A stretch of DNA of 64,000 nucleotides from Phycisphaerales bacterium (GTDB taxonomy: Bacteria; Planctomycetota; Phycisphaerae; Phycisphaerales; UBA1924), in assembly GCA_028289195.1 (NCBI GenBank), contig JANQQR010000026.1, forward strand, positions 1 to 64,000, read 5' to 3'. A program made the translations under genes and the position numbers. This document shows, piece by piece, positions 27,873 to 37,570 of this stretch (positions are counted from its first letter, which is position 1; each line of letters begins with the position of its first letter). The notes under the pieces are model-generated. The model was not told the DNA's origin, did no database searches, and was given only the letters and a program-made list of their open reading frames with translations.

Positions 27873-30452
27873 ATGCAACGAGTCACCCTCCTTTCGGCCG
27901 CGATCGCGCTCTCGAGCGCGTCGATGCTCCACGCCCAGGCCGATCCCATCCACGGATTCTGCGGCACCGACTGCAGCGGGCACCACCCCCTGCCGCGGCG
28001 CGCCGCCCCGGGCGACCGGTGGGCGTTGGAGGCCCCAGCCGTCGCTGATCGGGGCGTCCCCGGCCCGTGCACGGAAGACGGCTCACAGATCGACATCCTG
28101 ATCGTGTACACGCCGAGCGCGCTGGCAGGCGCGGGGTCGCTGGGTGCGATGCAGACACTCGCCGACGACGCGATCGCCGAACTCAACGGTGTGCTGGCCT
28201 CGAGCGGGCTCGCGACGACCGCGGTGCTCGCCGGCCTGGAAGAGACGATGTTCAACGAGTCGGGTTCCTCGAGCACCCATCTCAAGAACCTCCGCGATCC
28301 CGAAGACGGCGTGATGGACGAGGTGCACGCCCTGCGCGACACGCTGCGCGCTGATCTCGTGTGCCTGTTCGTCGAGAACGGCTCTGTCTGCGGCATCGCC
28401 AACATCGCGGTGCAGGCGGGGTACACACCGAGGCCCGACCTCGGGCTCAGCGTCGTCGATCGCAACTGCCTGGGGACTTCTCTCTACACGTTCTCTCACG
28501 AGATCGGGCACAACCTCGGTCTGCTGCACGACCGGGATGCGGACCCGTGCGAGTTGACCGGAGCCGACCCCGCCGCCCACGGGTACACCGCGCCGATGGA
28601 CGCGTTCCAGACGGTGATGTCGACGAACGGCGTGGCCCCGCGCGAGGCGATCTACAGCAGCCCGCTCATCGACGTCGGGGGCGTCCCCGCGGGCGTGGCC
28701 GGCCTTTCCAACAACGCGCTCGTCGCGTCGCAGTCGGTCGTGGCCGTATCCCGCTTCCGCGATCGCGACCAGGACAGCGACGGCGTGTGCGACGCCGACC
28801 AGATCGCGATGGACCCGTCTCTCGACTGCAACCTCAACGGTGTGCTCGATCAGTTCGACATCGACTTCAATCGCAACGGCGTCCCGGATGACTGCGACAT
28901 CGCATCGGCCACGAGCATGGACGTCGATCTCGACGGCGTGCCGGACGAGGCCGAGGTAGCGATCCTCCGCGTCGATGCCGACGCGGGCCCGCTCGGTGAC
29001 GGGCAGACCTGGGGCGGGGCCATCGACGATCTCCAGTTCGCGATGGCGCTGGCGCGCGCCTCCGGTGACGTCGACGAGATGTGGATCGCCGAAGGCGTGT
29101 ACACACCGGGCCAGTTCCGCGCACAGACGTTCGACCTCGTCGGCGGCGTGGCGCTGTACGGCGGCTTCGACGGCACAGAACCGGCCCGCGAGGACCGAGA
29201 CCCAGATGCGCACGAGGTGGTGCTGTCGGGCGATCTGAACGCCGACGATGCCGGCGGGTTCATCGATCGCGAGGACAACTCCGTGACCGTCGTCTACGGG
29301 TTCGAGGAGACGGGGCTGTGCACGCTCGACGGCCTGACGATCGCCGGCGGGCACTCGGTGGAGGCCGCGAGTTGTGTTGCCGCGGGCGGCACGAGCGACG
29401 GTGGCGGGTTGTTCGCGCTGTTCTGCGACCTGGAGATCAACGACTGCGTGTTCCGCGAAAACGCGGCGCTCCGCGGCGGCGGGGTTTTCCTGCCGAATGT
29501 CTCTTCGTGGCGCATCACCGAGACCGACATCATCAACAACCGCGCGTTCGGGCCGTGGACGAGCGCCTCGTCCGCCGGGGCGTATCTCACTGCCACCCAG
29601 CTCCCCGGCGAGATGACCGACTGCCGCGTGCTGGGCAACGTGTCCGACGGAGGGACCGCAGGCGTCTTCTTCATCGGCGGGACTCCGATCGTGAACAACG
29701 TGCTCTTCTCGGGCAACCGCGCGATCCAGGGGGCGTACGCGGCGATGTACGCGCGCCTGACGACCGCGGGGTCCGTCTTCAACAACCTGACAATCGTCGA
29801 GAATCAGACCGACGGGAACTTCGCGGTCGGCGGAGCCAACTTCGACAGCACAGCGCAGGGCACGCTGAGCAACTCGATCCTGTGGGGGAACAAGATCCGC
29901 GCCGTGTCCGGGCCGGTCACAGTCAACCAGGCGTCGCAGATCCAGGTCGCCGGCGCGCTCACGATCGACAGCTGCCTCGTCGAGGGATGGACCGGCTCCA
30001 TCCCGGGGACGGCTACCAGCGGTGACAACCCGCTCATGTCCGATGTGCTTGGTCCGGATGCCGTCCCGGGCACGCTCGATGACGACCCGCGCCCCGCGCC
30101 GGGCTCGCCGGCGATCGACTCGGGCAACAACACGCTCGTGGGCGCGGGCGTGTCGAGCGACCTCGATGGCAACGAACGATTCGTCGACGACCCCGACACG
30201 ATCGATCTCGGCGTCGGGAGCGCGCCCATCGTGGATCGCGGCGCGTACGAACTGCAGGTGCCCGCTGTGTTCTGCAACGGCGACGCCAACGGTGACCTCG
30301 TCGTGAACTTCGCGGATGTCACAACCGTGCTCGGCAACTGGAACGCCGACTACTTGCCCGGAACAGGTCCCGGCGATGCCAACGGCGACAGCATCGTGAA
30401 CTTCGCGGACGTCACCTCGATCCTCGCCAGCTGGAACAGTGTGTGCCCGTGA
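27873..30452 (+). CDS. Secreted metzincin metalloprotease with pectin-lyase-like region and dockerin-like tag
   Basis: A 859-residue exported protein with signal peptide MQRVTLLSAAIALSSASMLHA. An M12-type metzincin domain covers about residues 65-290. Zinc site: HEIGHNLGLLHD with His209, Glu210, His213 and His219; Met-turn TVMSTN. A calcium-loop segment follows (DRDQDSDGVCDADQ...NRNGVPDDCD). After it comes a right-handed beta-helix/choice-of-anchor region (GGFDGTEPAREDRD, GGGLFALFCDLEINDCVF). It ends in the same 59-residue tag. Likely an extracellular protease, 26 nt after the FG-GAP gene and probably cotranscribed. Confidence 0.82.
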   Translation: MQRVTLLSAAIALSSASMLHAQADPIHGFCGTDCSGHHPLPRRAAPGDRWALEAPAVADRGVPGPCTEDGSQIDILIVYTPSALAGAGSLGAMQTLADDAIAELNGVLASSGLATTAVLAGLEETMFNESGSSSTHLKNLRDPEDGVMDEVHALRDTLRADLVCLFVENGSVCGIANIAVQAGYTPRPDLGLSVVDRNCLGTSLYTFSHEIGHNLGLLHDRDADPCELTGADPAAHGYTAPMDAFQTVMSTNGVAPREAIYSSPLIDVGGVPAGVAGLSNNALVASQSVVAVSRFRDRDQDSDGVCDADQIAMDPSLDCNLNGVLDQFDIDFNRNGVPDDCDIASATSMDVDLDGVPDEAEVAILRVDADAGPLGDGQTWGGAIDDLQFAMALARASGDVDEMWIAEGVYTPGQFRAQTFDLVGGVALYGGFDGTEPAREDRDPDAHEVVLSGDLNADDAGGFIDREDNSVTVVYGFEETGLCTLDGLTIAGGHSVEAASCVAAGGTSDGGGLFALFCDLEINDCVFRENAALRGGGVFLPNVSSWRITETDIINNRAFGPWTSASSAGAYLTATQLPGEMTDCRVLGNVSDGGTAGVFFIGGTPIVNNVLFSGNRAIQGAYAAMYARLTTAGSVFNNLTIVENQTDGNFAVGGANFDSTAQGTLSNSILWGNKIRAVSGPVTVNQASQIQVAGALTIDSCLVEGWTGSIPGTATSGDNPLMSDVLGPDAVPGTLDDDPRPAPGSPAIDSGNNTLVGAGVSSDLDGNERFVDDPDTIDLGVGSAPIVDRGAYELQVPAVFCNGDANGDLVVNFADVTTVLGNWNADYLPGTGPGDANGDSIVNFADVTSILASWNSVCP
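30273..30452 (+). repeat. Dockerin-like C-terminal tag, copy B
   Basis: 59 residues closely matching copy A; second unit begins GDANGDSIVNFADVT. Differences from A are mainly in the variable positions between the calcium-loop residues. Confidence 0.85.
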
Positions 30453-32926
30453 ATCCTGATCGTATGTGTGTGTATGCGTGTGTCATCTCCGCGGCTGCCG
30501 CTTCGCCGGCAGCAGCGCAGGAGTGCCGGTTCCCCCTCGAAACGCCCCAGTGGAACACGCTCTCGACGTCGCGCCACGCCGAGGCGGCCGATCTGAACGC
30601 CGACGGCGTTCCCGACATCGTGGCGACAGCCTATGAGTTCGCGGGGATCTCGCAGGTGACGGTCATCCTCTCCGACGGCGCGGGCGCCTATCTGCCGGCG
30701 GTCGGATACGCCGTCGGCGACGAGCCCTACTACCTGGCGCTCGCCGATCTCGACGGCGCGAACGGGGCTGACCTCGTCGTCGTCGTGCGCGGCAGCGAGG
30801 AACTGGTTCCGCTGCTGAACAACGGGGCGGGTGGGTTCTCGGTGGGCACCCCGTACCCCGTCCCGGGCGGCAGCCCGTGGCAGGTGTCGGCGGGGGATCT
30901 CGACGGCGACGGGCTCGACGACGCCGTCGTGCTGCTTCCCGGCACCAACTCGGCTCAGATCCTGCTGAACGACGGAGCGGGCGGGTTCTCGTTCTGGGGC
31001 GTGATCCCGTTCAGCGCGGATCCGTACAGCTCGGCGATCGGCGACGCGACCGGCAATGGACTCAACGACCTGGCGATCACCGTGCCCGACGCGATGAATC
31101 CTCTGGGCGGGTTCGGCGTCGTCTACTTCTATGACAACCTCGGCGAAGACCCGATGACCGGCGACTGGCTCGGCGTCACGGTCATCCCCGGCGAGACCGG
31201 GACGAGCCCGTTCCCGCAGGACCTGGTGTTTGGCGATGTCGACGGGATGCCCGGAGACGAACTCGTCGTGTCCTGCAACGAACTCAATGCGGACACCGGT
31301 CGCACGGACCTCATGAGCAACCCCGTGGCCGGCGTCTTCCAGTCCGTCGACACCGCGGTGGTCGGCGAATCGGCGTCCGCGTCCGCGATCGGCGACCTCG
31401 ACGGCGACACGCTCCCCGACATCGCCACGGCGATCGGTCGGTTCACCGGAGGCGGGTTGAACGTGGAGCAGATCGCCGTGCAGTTCAACCTGGGCGGTGC
31501 CGCGTTCGGGGCGCCGCAGGTGTTCTCGGTTCCCGGCGGGCACCTGTTCCAGAGCCTGTCGATGGTGGACCTCGATGCGGACGGTGACCTCGAAGTGGTC
31601 GGGGCCGGCGTCGGACGGGCCGCGGTCACGGCGTTCCTCAACCCCGGCGATGGGCAGTTCGCCGATCCGCTCGGGTTCGGCCTTGGCTTCAGCCCAACCG
31701 AACTCACGATCGAGGACGCGAACATGGACGGTGACCCGGATGTGTTCGTGATCGGTCTGTCCAACACTCTGGCCGTGTTCTGGAGCGATGGGGTGGGCGG
31801 GTATCTGCCCCGGGACGACTACGCGGCGCTCCGGGGTTTCTCGCTGCCCGTGACGGATCTGAACGGCGACACGTGGCCCGATGTGCTGCTCCCCGGTCCC
31901 GGCTTCGACGGGATGGCCATCCTGCTGAACGATCAGATGGGCGGGCTCACGCCGGCGCCGGCGACGATCGACCTGCCCTCGACGGCATGGGCGCTGCGAG
32001 ACTTCGCCGTTGGGACCTTCGACGCCGACGCGTTTGTGGACATCGCGGCGGTCGCGGTGGACGGCAGCTTCTCGCCTCACCTGCTGATCTACGCGGGCGA
32101 CGGCATGGGAGGATTCGTCCTCGGGCCGCAGCGATCGCTGGGGAGCCAGTCGACGCGCATCGAGGCGGCGGACCTCGACAACGACGGAGACACCGACGTC
32201 GCGATCTCTCGGATCTCAACCGGTGTGGACGTCTATCTGAACAACGGGGCCGCGACCTTCAGCGGCCCCTTGAGCGAGCCGCTCGCTGCATCCGGGAGTC
32301 TCGCGAGCAATTTGCTGATCGCGGATCTCAACGACGACAGCCTCCCGGAGATCCTGGCGGTGTCGAACGGGGCAGGCGCGCAGGGCGTGCTCACCGTGCA
32401 GCTGAATCAGGGCGCGGGGAGCTTCCAGACTCAGCCCGGCAACCCGCAGCCGACGCGACTGATCGGCCTGGAGGCGGGCGATGTCGATGGCGACGGCATC
32501 ACGGACATCCTGGTGGGACAGTCGACAAGCTCGAGCGACAGCGGAGAGAGCCCGGTCAGCCTGTTGCTTTATCGAGGGCTGGGCGGCGTGTCGTTCGCCG
32601 AACCGGTCGGTTTCGCGTCCACCTCTGGACCGAAGGCGATCGGCGTCGCGGATCTCGATGGGGACCAGGTGAACGACGCCGCGGCTGCCGGCGGCACGCG
32701 GCTGGAGATCGTCCGTGGCCAGCCCTGCGCCGCACCGGCCGGTCCCTGCATCGGGGATGCCAACGGCGATCTGCTGGTGAACTTCGCCGACGTTACCGCG
32801 GTGCTGGCCAGTTGGAACGCCGACTACTCGCCCGGCACCGGGCCCGGCGACGCCAACGCCGACGGCCTGGTGAACTTCGCCGACATCACCGCGGTGCTGG
32901 CGTCGTGGAATCAGAGCTGCCCATAG
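30449..32926 (+). CDS. Secreted FG-GAP/VCBS-repeat protein with dockerin-like tag (paralogue)
   Basis: A 825-residue paralogue of the gene at 25414, with the same repeat order (EAADLNADGVPDIV, GDLDGDGLDDAV, GDLDGDTLPDIA, EAGDVDGDGITDIL) and the same tag. The GTG at 30449 overlaps the preceding stop (GTGA) and supplies an Arg before the hydrophobic core. The ATG at 30464 is the alternative but would leave the signal without a basic residue. The overlap suggests translational coupling with the metalloprotease. Likely an extracellular beta-propeller; ligand unknown. Confidence 0.78.
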   Translation: MNPDRMCVYACVISAAAASPAAAQECRFPLETPQWNTLSTSRHAEAADLNADGVPDIVATAYEFAGISQVTVILSDGAGAYLPAVGYAVGDEPYYLALADLDGANGADLVVVVRGSEELVPLLNNGAGGFSVGTPYPVPGGSPWQVSAGDLDGDGLDDAVVLLPGTNSAQILLNDGAGGFSFWGVIPFSADPYSSAIGDATGNGLNDLAITVPDAMNPLGGFGVVYFYDNLGEDPMTGDWLGVTVIPGETGTSPFPQDLVFGDVDGMPGDELVVSCNELNADTGRTDLMSNPVAGVFQSVDTAVVGESASASAIGDLDGDTLPDIATAIGRFTGGGLNVEQIAVQFNLGGAAFGAPQVFSVPGGHLFQSLSMVDLDADGDLEVVGAGVGRAAVTAFLNPGDGQFADPLGFGLGFSPTELTIEDANMDGDPDVFVIGLSNTLAVFWSDGVGGYLPRDDYAALRGFSLPVTDLNGDTWPDVLLPGPGFDGMAILLNDQMGGLTPAPATIDLPSTAWALRDFAVGTFDADAFVDIAAVAVDGSFSPHLLIYAGDGMGGFVLGPQRSLGSQSTRIEAADLDNDGDTDVAISRISTGVDVYLNNGAATFSGPLSEPLAASGSLASNLLIADLNDDSLPEILAVSNGAGAQGVLTVQLNQGAGSFQTQPGNPQPTRLIGLEAGDVDGDGITDILVGQSTSSSDSGESPVSLLLYRGLGGVSFAEPVGFASTSGPKAIGVADLDGDQVNDAAAAGGTRLEIVRGQPCAAPAGPCIGDANGDLLVNFADVTAVLASWNADYSPGTGPGDANADGLVNFADITAVLASWNQSCP
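32747..32926 (+). repeat. Dockerin-like C-terminal tag, copy C
   Basis: 59 residues matching copies A and B, with Ala in place of Gly before the two WN pairs (LASWN) and ending QSCP. Confidence 0.85.
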
Positions 32927-32941
32927 CAGGGGCAGAGAACT

Positions 32942-32969
32942 CCGCACGGGCGCGGGAGCGCCCATGCGG
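32942..32969. terminator. Hairpin between convergent genes, possible terminator
   Basis: CCGCACGGGCGC (32942-32953) pairs with GCGCCCATGCGG (32958-32969) with a single C/A mismatch and a GGGA loop. It sits between two converging genes, but neither side has a T-run, so a classic intrinsic terminator is not shown. Confidence 0.4.
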
Positions 32970-32988
32970 CTGGTTCCCGAAAAGGAGT

Positions 32989-33543
32989 TCAAGCTTCGAT
33001 GAGCGCTGCTCCGGGTTCCTCGATCGTGTCGGGGGCGCCCGCTTCATCGGCGCCACCGAATCCGAGGGACCGAGCGATCGCGACGAGGCCGCGCTCGGCC
33101 GACTCGCCGATCGAGTTGAGTGAGCGGGCACGCGCTTCAAGCACCTTCTGCGCAAGCTCCGGCTCAGCCCCGAGTTCACGGAGCACGCCCAGACAACGCC
33201 GTGTTCGCGCGTTGATCAGATCCGCCCCGTGGCTGGCGATCGTGACTATCCGGTCGCGCCCCTCGGCGCCGGCCATCGCCAGCACGGGGTCGGGCGCCCC
33301 CTGGCTCTCGAGGAAACCGATGAATCGCACGGTGCGCCGCGATGTGTCCCCGATTCGGGATCGAGCCTGGTGCGCCGTTCCGTGGATGTCCTCGACGCAA
33401 CGGAGGGCGACCATCCTCGGGTCCGGCTGGGCCGGGTCCGCGTCCTGGGCCGACGCCACACGCGGCGCTGCGCAAAGCAGCGCCGACGCGGCAACAGCGG
33501 CGATCATCGCAAGAGACGTCGTTCGTGCAGCGATACCTGACAT
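32989..33543 (-). CDS. Small secreted helical protein, unknown function
   Basis: A 184-residue exported protein; ATG at 33543 follows GGGAGGA by 7 nt and opens a signal peptide ending VASAQ. The mature part is helical (RMVALRCVEDIHGTAHQARS ... SLNSIGESAERGLVAIARS). It resembles the protein at 34736-35353: both have an early Cys-x-(E/D)-x-I helix and a later N/R-x-IG-x-x-A...AIAR/HIER helix. That suggests a family, though alignment would be needed to prove it. Two tandem palindromes lie just upstream. Confidence 0.6.
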   Translation of the reverse strand: MSGIAARTTSLAMIAAVAASALLCAAPRVASAQDADPAQPDPRMVALRCVEDIHGTAHQARSRIGDTSRRTVRFIGFLESQGAPDPVLAMAGAEGRDRIVTIASHGADLINARTRRCLGVLRELGAEPELAQKVLEARARSLNSIGESAERGLVAIARSLGFGGADEAGAPDTIEEPGAALIEA

Positions 33544-33556
33544 GACTGGTCCTCCC

Positions 33557-33594
33557 GGCTTCGATCGAAGCCGATGCGTGGTCCGACGCATCGG
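33557..33594. promoter_or_regulatory. Two tandem dyads upstream of a secreted-protein gene
   Basis: GGCTTCGATCGAAGCC (33557-33572) is a perfect 16 bp palindrome. It runs into a second dyad, CCGATGCGT (33571-33579) and ACGCATCGG (33586-33594), perfect arms with a 6-nt spacer. They begin 14 nt before the minus-strand ATG at 33543, so they could be operators or 5' leader hairpins. Confidence 0.5.
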
Positions 33595-33732
33595 AGCCTG
33601 CGAGCGCACTGATCGCCTCACGCGCGTGCGCGCCCCGGAGTGCCCCGGCGTCCTGGTGCTGGTCGGGCGCCGTCCGCCCGATCAGACGCTCAACGGCAGC
33701 GCCCAGCCGCTATTGCCTGGTTCGTGCTGGAG

Positions 33733-33766
33733 GAAAAAGAAAACCGCCCGGCTCTGTGCCGGGCGG
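33733..33766 (-). terminator. Rho-independent terminator after the poly-Asp protein gene
   Basis: On the minus strand the stem CCGCCCGGC/GCCGGGCGG (33744-33752, 33758-33766; 5-nt loop) is followed by a T-rich run (complement of 33733-33743). It lies 29 nt past the stop. Confidence 0.88.
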
Positions 33767-33795
33767 CTCGTGGTCGTCAGTCGATCGAGCGGCGA

Positions 33796-34422
<627 letters not shown>

Positions 34423-34735
34423 GCGAATGTCCTCCGGAAACAGGGACGCACTCCGATTCACCCGGAGTGCGAGCGAGCGTGCGGCCCGGCCGGACGATGG
34501 CTCGAGACGCCGAAGATGCTAGTCCCCTGACGCGCAGGGTCCATTCGCACGCATCGGTGATCGAACGGATTTCACCGACCAAAACGGAACCCGTACGGGC
34601 GCGTTCACGGTTCGGCCCACGCGTTCAGAACGTGGCCCTGAGCCCGCAGACGAGGCTTCAGTTGTCGCAACAAGGTCTGATCGGAACCTGTGTTGGTCCG
34701 CCGTCCGAGGTCGCGCAGAGTCTCGCTTGCGGTCC
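34423..34735. other. Intergenic stretch of 313 bp with one dyad
   Basis: The only structure I can support is GCACTCCG (34448-34455) with CGGAGTGC (34463-34470), perfect 8 bp arms and a 7-nt spacer, 26 nt before the start of the poly-Asp protein gene. It is probably a promoter-side operator or leader hairpin. The remaining bases show a short CCCGTACGGG palindrome (34590-34599) and no gene. Confidence 0.5.
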
Positions 34736-35353
34736 CTACAGACGCAGGCGCAGCCCGAAGAACAGCGTCCCGTTGTTGATGCGGATCACGACCTTGTCAC
34801 CGTCGTGCTTGCGCCGGTACCGGTCCTCGAACTCCTCGTGGTCGATGTCGCCGATATCGAGGTTCACGTCGACCGGACGCGCCTGCTGGATTCTGACGCG
34901 GGCGCGCTTGTCGTCGAGATCGTTCGCCCCGGACTCCACCTGGAATTCCAGTTCCTCGATCGCCCGATCGATCATCCCGAAGAGGATGATGTCTTCCTGG
35001 GGTCCCCCGCCGGCTCGGGCGAGGTCGATGAGGCAGTCCCGCTCGATGTGCGCCAGCGCCGTGACCGCGCCGCGTCCGATGCCTCGGACGTTTTTCTTGC
35101 CCTTCTTGACCGTCTTGTCGAGCTTGCGACCGGGCTTGCGCTTGTCGGCCTGGCGATCGATCTTGTCCTCGAACTTCTCAACGGAGCGTTCGATGCGGTA
35201 GTCGCAGATGTCGACGATCAGCGCGATCTCGCGCTCGCACTCGAACAGCACCTCGTCCGGCAACGGGCCGCCCCCCTGTGCCCGGGCGACAGGTGCGCAC
35301 AGCACAAGCGTGATCGCAGCGAAGACGACGGCGGCCGGAAACACACGTGTCAT
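34736..35353 (-). CDS. Small secreted helical protein, related to the one at 32989
   Basis: A 205-residue exported protein; ATG at 35353 is preceded by GGAGG, and the signal peptide ends VARAQ. The mature part has an early FECEREIALIVDICDYRIER helix, a basic stretch (KRKPGRKLDKTVKKGKKNVR), GRGAVTALAHIERDCL, and a charged beta-like end. Its middle helices resemble the gene at 32989. It is the first gene of a three-gene minus-strand set of exported helical proteins. Function unknown. Confidence 0.6.
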   Translation of the reverse strand: MTRVFPAAVVFAAITLVLCAPVARAQGGGPLPDEVLFECEREIALIVDICDYRIERSVEKFEDKIDRQADKRKPGRKLDKTVKKGKKNVRGIGRGAVTALAHIERDCLIDLARAGGGPQEDIILFGMIDRAIEELEFQVESGANDLDDKRARVRIQQARPVDVNLDIGDIDHEEFEDRYRRKHDGDKVVIRINNGTLFFGLRLRL

Positions 35354-35503
35354 GATGTCGAACCTCCGATCCTCTCGGTCACTCCCCAATCCCGGGTGGC
35401 ACGGCGTGGGGCACCGCGCTCCTACGTGGAATGATACTCCCCCCGATCTCGGTGGAAACCGTCGATTCTCGCCCGCGACGTCCGATACCGTTCCAGTCCC
35501 GGC

Positions 35504-37570
35504 ATGCACCAGATCCAGGCCAATCCCGAGCTCGCAGCCTCTCAGGAGGGGGTCGCGTGGTTGATTCTGCGTCCCAGGGTGCAGGTGGCCCTCGCGGGCC
35601 TGGCGGGCGTGCTCCTGCTGGTCGGCGTGACGCTCGAGCTCTCCGGCGTCGAGGCGGGCGTCGTGCTCGTGTGGATCAGCTTGGGGATCGGGATGGTCTA
35701 CGGGCTGCACGCGGCGCTCGAGGCGCTGCGTGAACTGAGTGTGGACATCGACGTGCTCATGGTCGTCGGAGCAGGACTCGCCGCGGGAGTGGGGCACCCG
35801 GAAGAGGGCGCGCTGCTGCTTTTCCTCTTCGTGCTCTCCGGAGGCATGGAGGCGCTCGCGATGGCGCGCACGCGCCGGGAGATCGAGGCGCTGCACCGCC
35901 TGATGCCGACCGAGGCGCTCCGCCTCGAGAACGGCGAGTGGGCCGTGTGCTCCCCGGACGACCTGCGCGCCGGCGACACGATCCGCGTGCGCCCCGGCGA
36001 CGCGCTCCCGGTCGACGCGACGGTCCTCGAGGGTCAGAGCTCCGTCGACCAATCCACTCTCACCGGCGAGAGCATGCCCCGTCGCGTGGTGGAAGGCGAC
36101 GAGGTGTACGCCGGCACCGTCAATCTCGTGCGCCCCTTGAGCGCGAGAGTGATCCGGCCGGCGGAGGAGTCGTCGCTGCAGCGGATCCTCTCGCTCGTCA
36201 CCGAGGCACGCGAGCAGCGCGAGCCCATGCAGCGCCTGATCGATCGACTCAGCCAGCCCTACGCGATCGGCGTGCTCTGCGCGAGCGTCCTGATCATGAT
36301 GGTCTGGTGGAGCATGCCGGCGTTCAGCTTCACGCAGGCGGCGTACGTGGCGATCACCTTCCTGATCGTCCTCTCGCCGTGCGCGCTGATCATCGCGACG
36401 CCCACCGCCACGCTGGCCACGATCGCGCGTGGGGCTCGCAGCGGCGTGCTGTTCAAGGGCGGGCAGTCGATCGACCGTCTCTCCAGAATCGGCGCCGTGT
36501 GCTTCGACAAGACCGGCACGCTCACCATCGGACGCCCGACGGTGAGCCGCGTGGACGCTATCGGCTGGTCCGATCCCAAGCGCATGCTCGGGCTCGCGTC
36601 GGGGCTGGAGACGGATTCAACCCACCCGATCGCCCGCGCCGTGCACGACGCGGCGCTGGCGTCGGGGATCTCGGCCCATCCGATCACCGGCACGCACCAC
36701 GAGCCGGGGCGCGGGATCGTCGGCGAGATCGACGGCGTTCCCGCGGCCATCGGTCTCTACGACTACGTCGAGGAGCACATCCCGGTGTGCCTCCGCTCGC
36801 TCACGCGCGACCGGATCCAGGCGGTGCACCACGAAGGGCAGATCTCCGCTGTGGTGGCCGTCGGCGGGCCCCAGGGCGCCGCGGCTGTGCTCGTGATCGA
36901 GGACCCGATCCGGCCGAGCGCCAAATCGATGGTGCGCAGCCTCGGAGGTCTTGGGGTCGCGCCCGTGCGCATGATGACCGGCGACAGCCCCGCGGCCGCC
37001 GAGCACATCGCCTCGCAGGTGGGGATCGACGTGTGGGACGCGTCCCTGCTGCCCGAGGACAAGGTCAGGCTGATGCGCGAAACGAAAGAAGAGCTGCGAG
37101 ACCGGACCCAGCCCGGCGTCGCCTTCATCGGCGACGGCGTCAACGATGCTCCCGCACTGGCGGCAGCGGACGTCGCGATCGGCATCGGCTCGATCGGGTC
37201 CGACGCGGCGCTGGAGTCGTCCGACATCGTCCTGCTGTCGGACGATCTGGCCGGCGTGCCGTGGGCGCTCCGATTGGCCCGGCGGGCCAGGGGGATCCTG
37301 CGCTTCAACATCGTGTTCGCCCTCGCGGTCATCATCGGGATGGGCATCGCCACCCTCGTCGGCTCGCTGACGGGCTGGACCGTGGAGATGTGGGTCGGCG
37401 TGCTCGCGCACGAGGGCGGCACCCTCTTCGTGGTGCTCAACTCCCTGCGCCTCCTCTGGGCGCCGGGGCCCTCACACGCGGCACAGATCGGAGACGCGCC
37501 CTCGCTCTCGAGTGCGCCTGTTCCAGCGGTCCCGCTCGACGGGGCCTCGCCGTACACTGGGGGACCATGA
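35504..37570 (+). CDS. P1B-4-type heavy-metal ATPase
   Basis: The 688-residue pump has the P-type ATPase landmarks TGES (187-190), DKTGT (335-339, phosphorylated Asp335), TGDSP and GDGVNDAPAL. The intramembrane metal site reads SPC (291-293), not CPC, and a late helix reads AHEGGTLFVVLNSLRLL. SPC plus HEGGT define the P1B-4 group, which exports Co2+, Fe2+, Ni2+ or related ions. It has no N-terminal metal-binding domain, also typical of the group. Its stop overlaps the mlaF start by four bases (ATGA), an unusual partner for a metal pump. Confidence 0.92.
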   Translation: MHQIQANPELAASQEGVAWLILRPRVQVALAGLAGVLLLVGVTLELSGVEAGVVLVWISLGIGMVYGLHAALEALRELSVDIDVLMVVGAGLAAGVGHPEEGALLLFLFVLSGGMEALAMARTRREIEALHRLMPTEALRLENGEWAVCSPDDLRAGDTIRVRPGDALPVDATVLEGQSSVDQSTLTGESMPRRVVEGDEVYAGTVNLVRPLSARVIRPAEESSLQRILSLVTEAREQREPMQRLIDRLSQPYAIGVLCASVLIMMVWWSMPAFSFTQAAYVAITFLIVLSPCALIIATPTATLATIARGARSGVLFKGGQSIDRLSRIGAVCFDKTGTLTIGRPTVSRVDAIGWSDPKRMLGLASGLETDSTHPIARAVHDAALASGISAHPITGTHHEPGRGIVGEIDGVPAAIGLYDYVEEHIPVCLRSLTRDRIQAVHHEGQISAVVAVGGPQGAAAVLVIEDPIRPSAKSMVRSLGGLGVAPVRMMTGDSPAAAEHIASQVGIDVWDASLLPEDKVRLMRETKEELRDRTQPGVAFIGDGVNDAPALAAADVAIGIGSIGSDAALESSDIVLLSDDLAGVPWALRLARRARGILRFNIVFALAVIIGMGIATLVGSLTGWTVEMWVGVLAHEGGTLFVVLNSLRLLWAPGPSHAAQIGDAPSLSSAPVPAVPLDGASPYTGGP

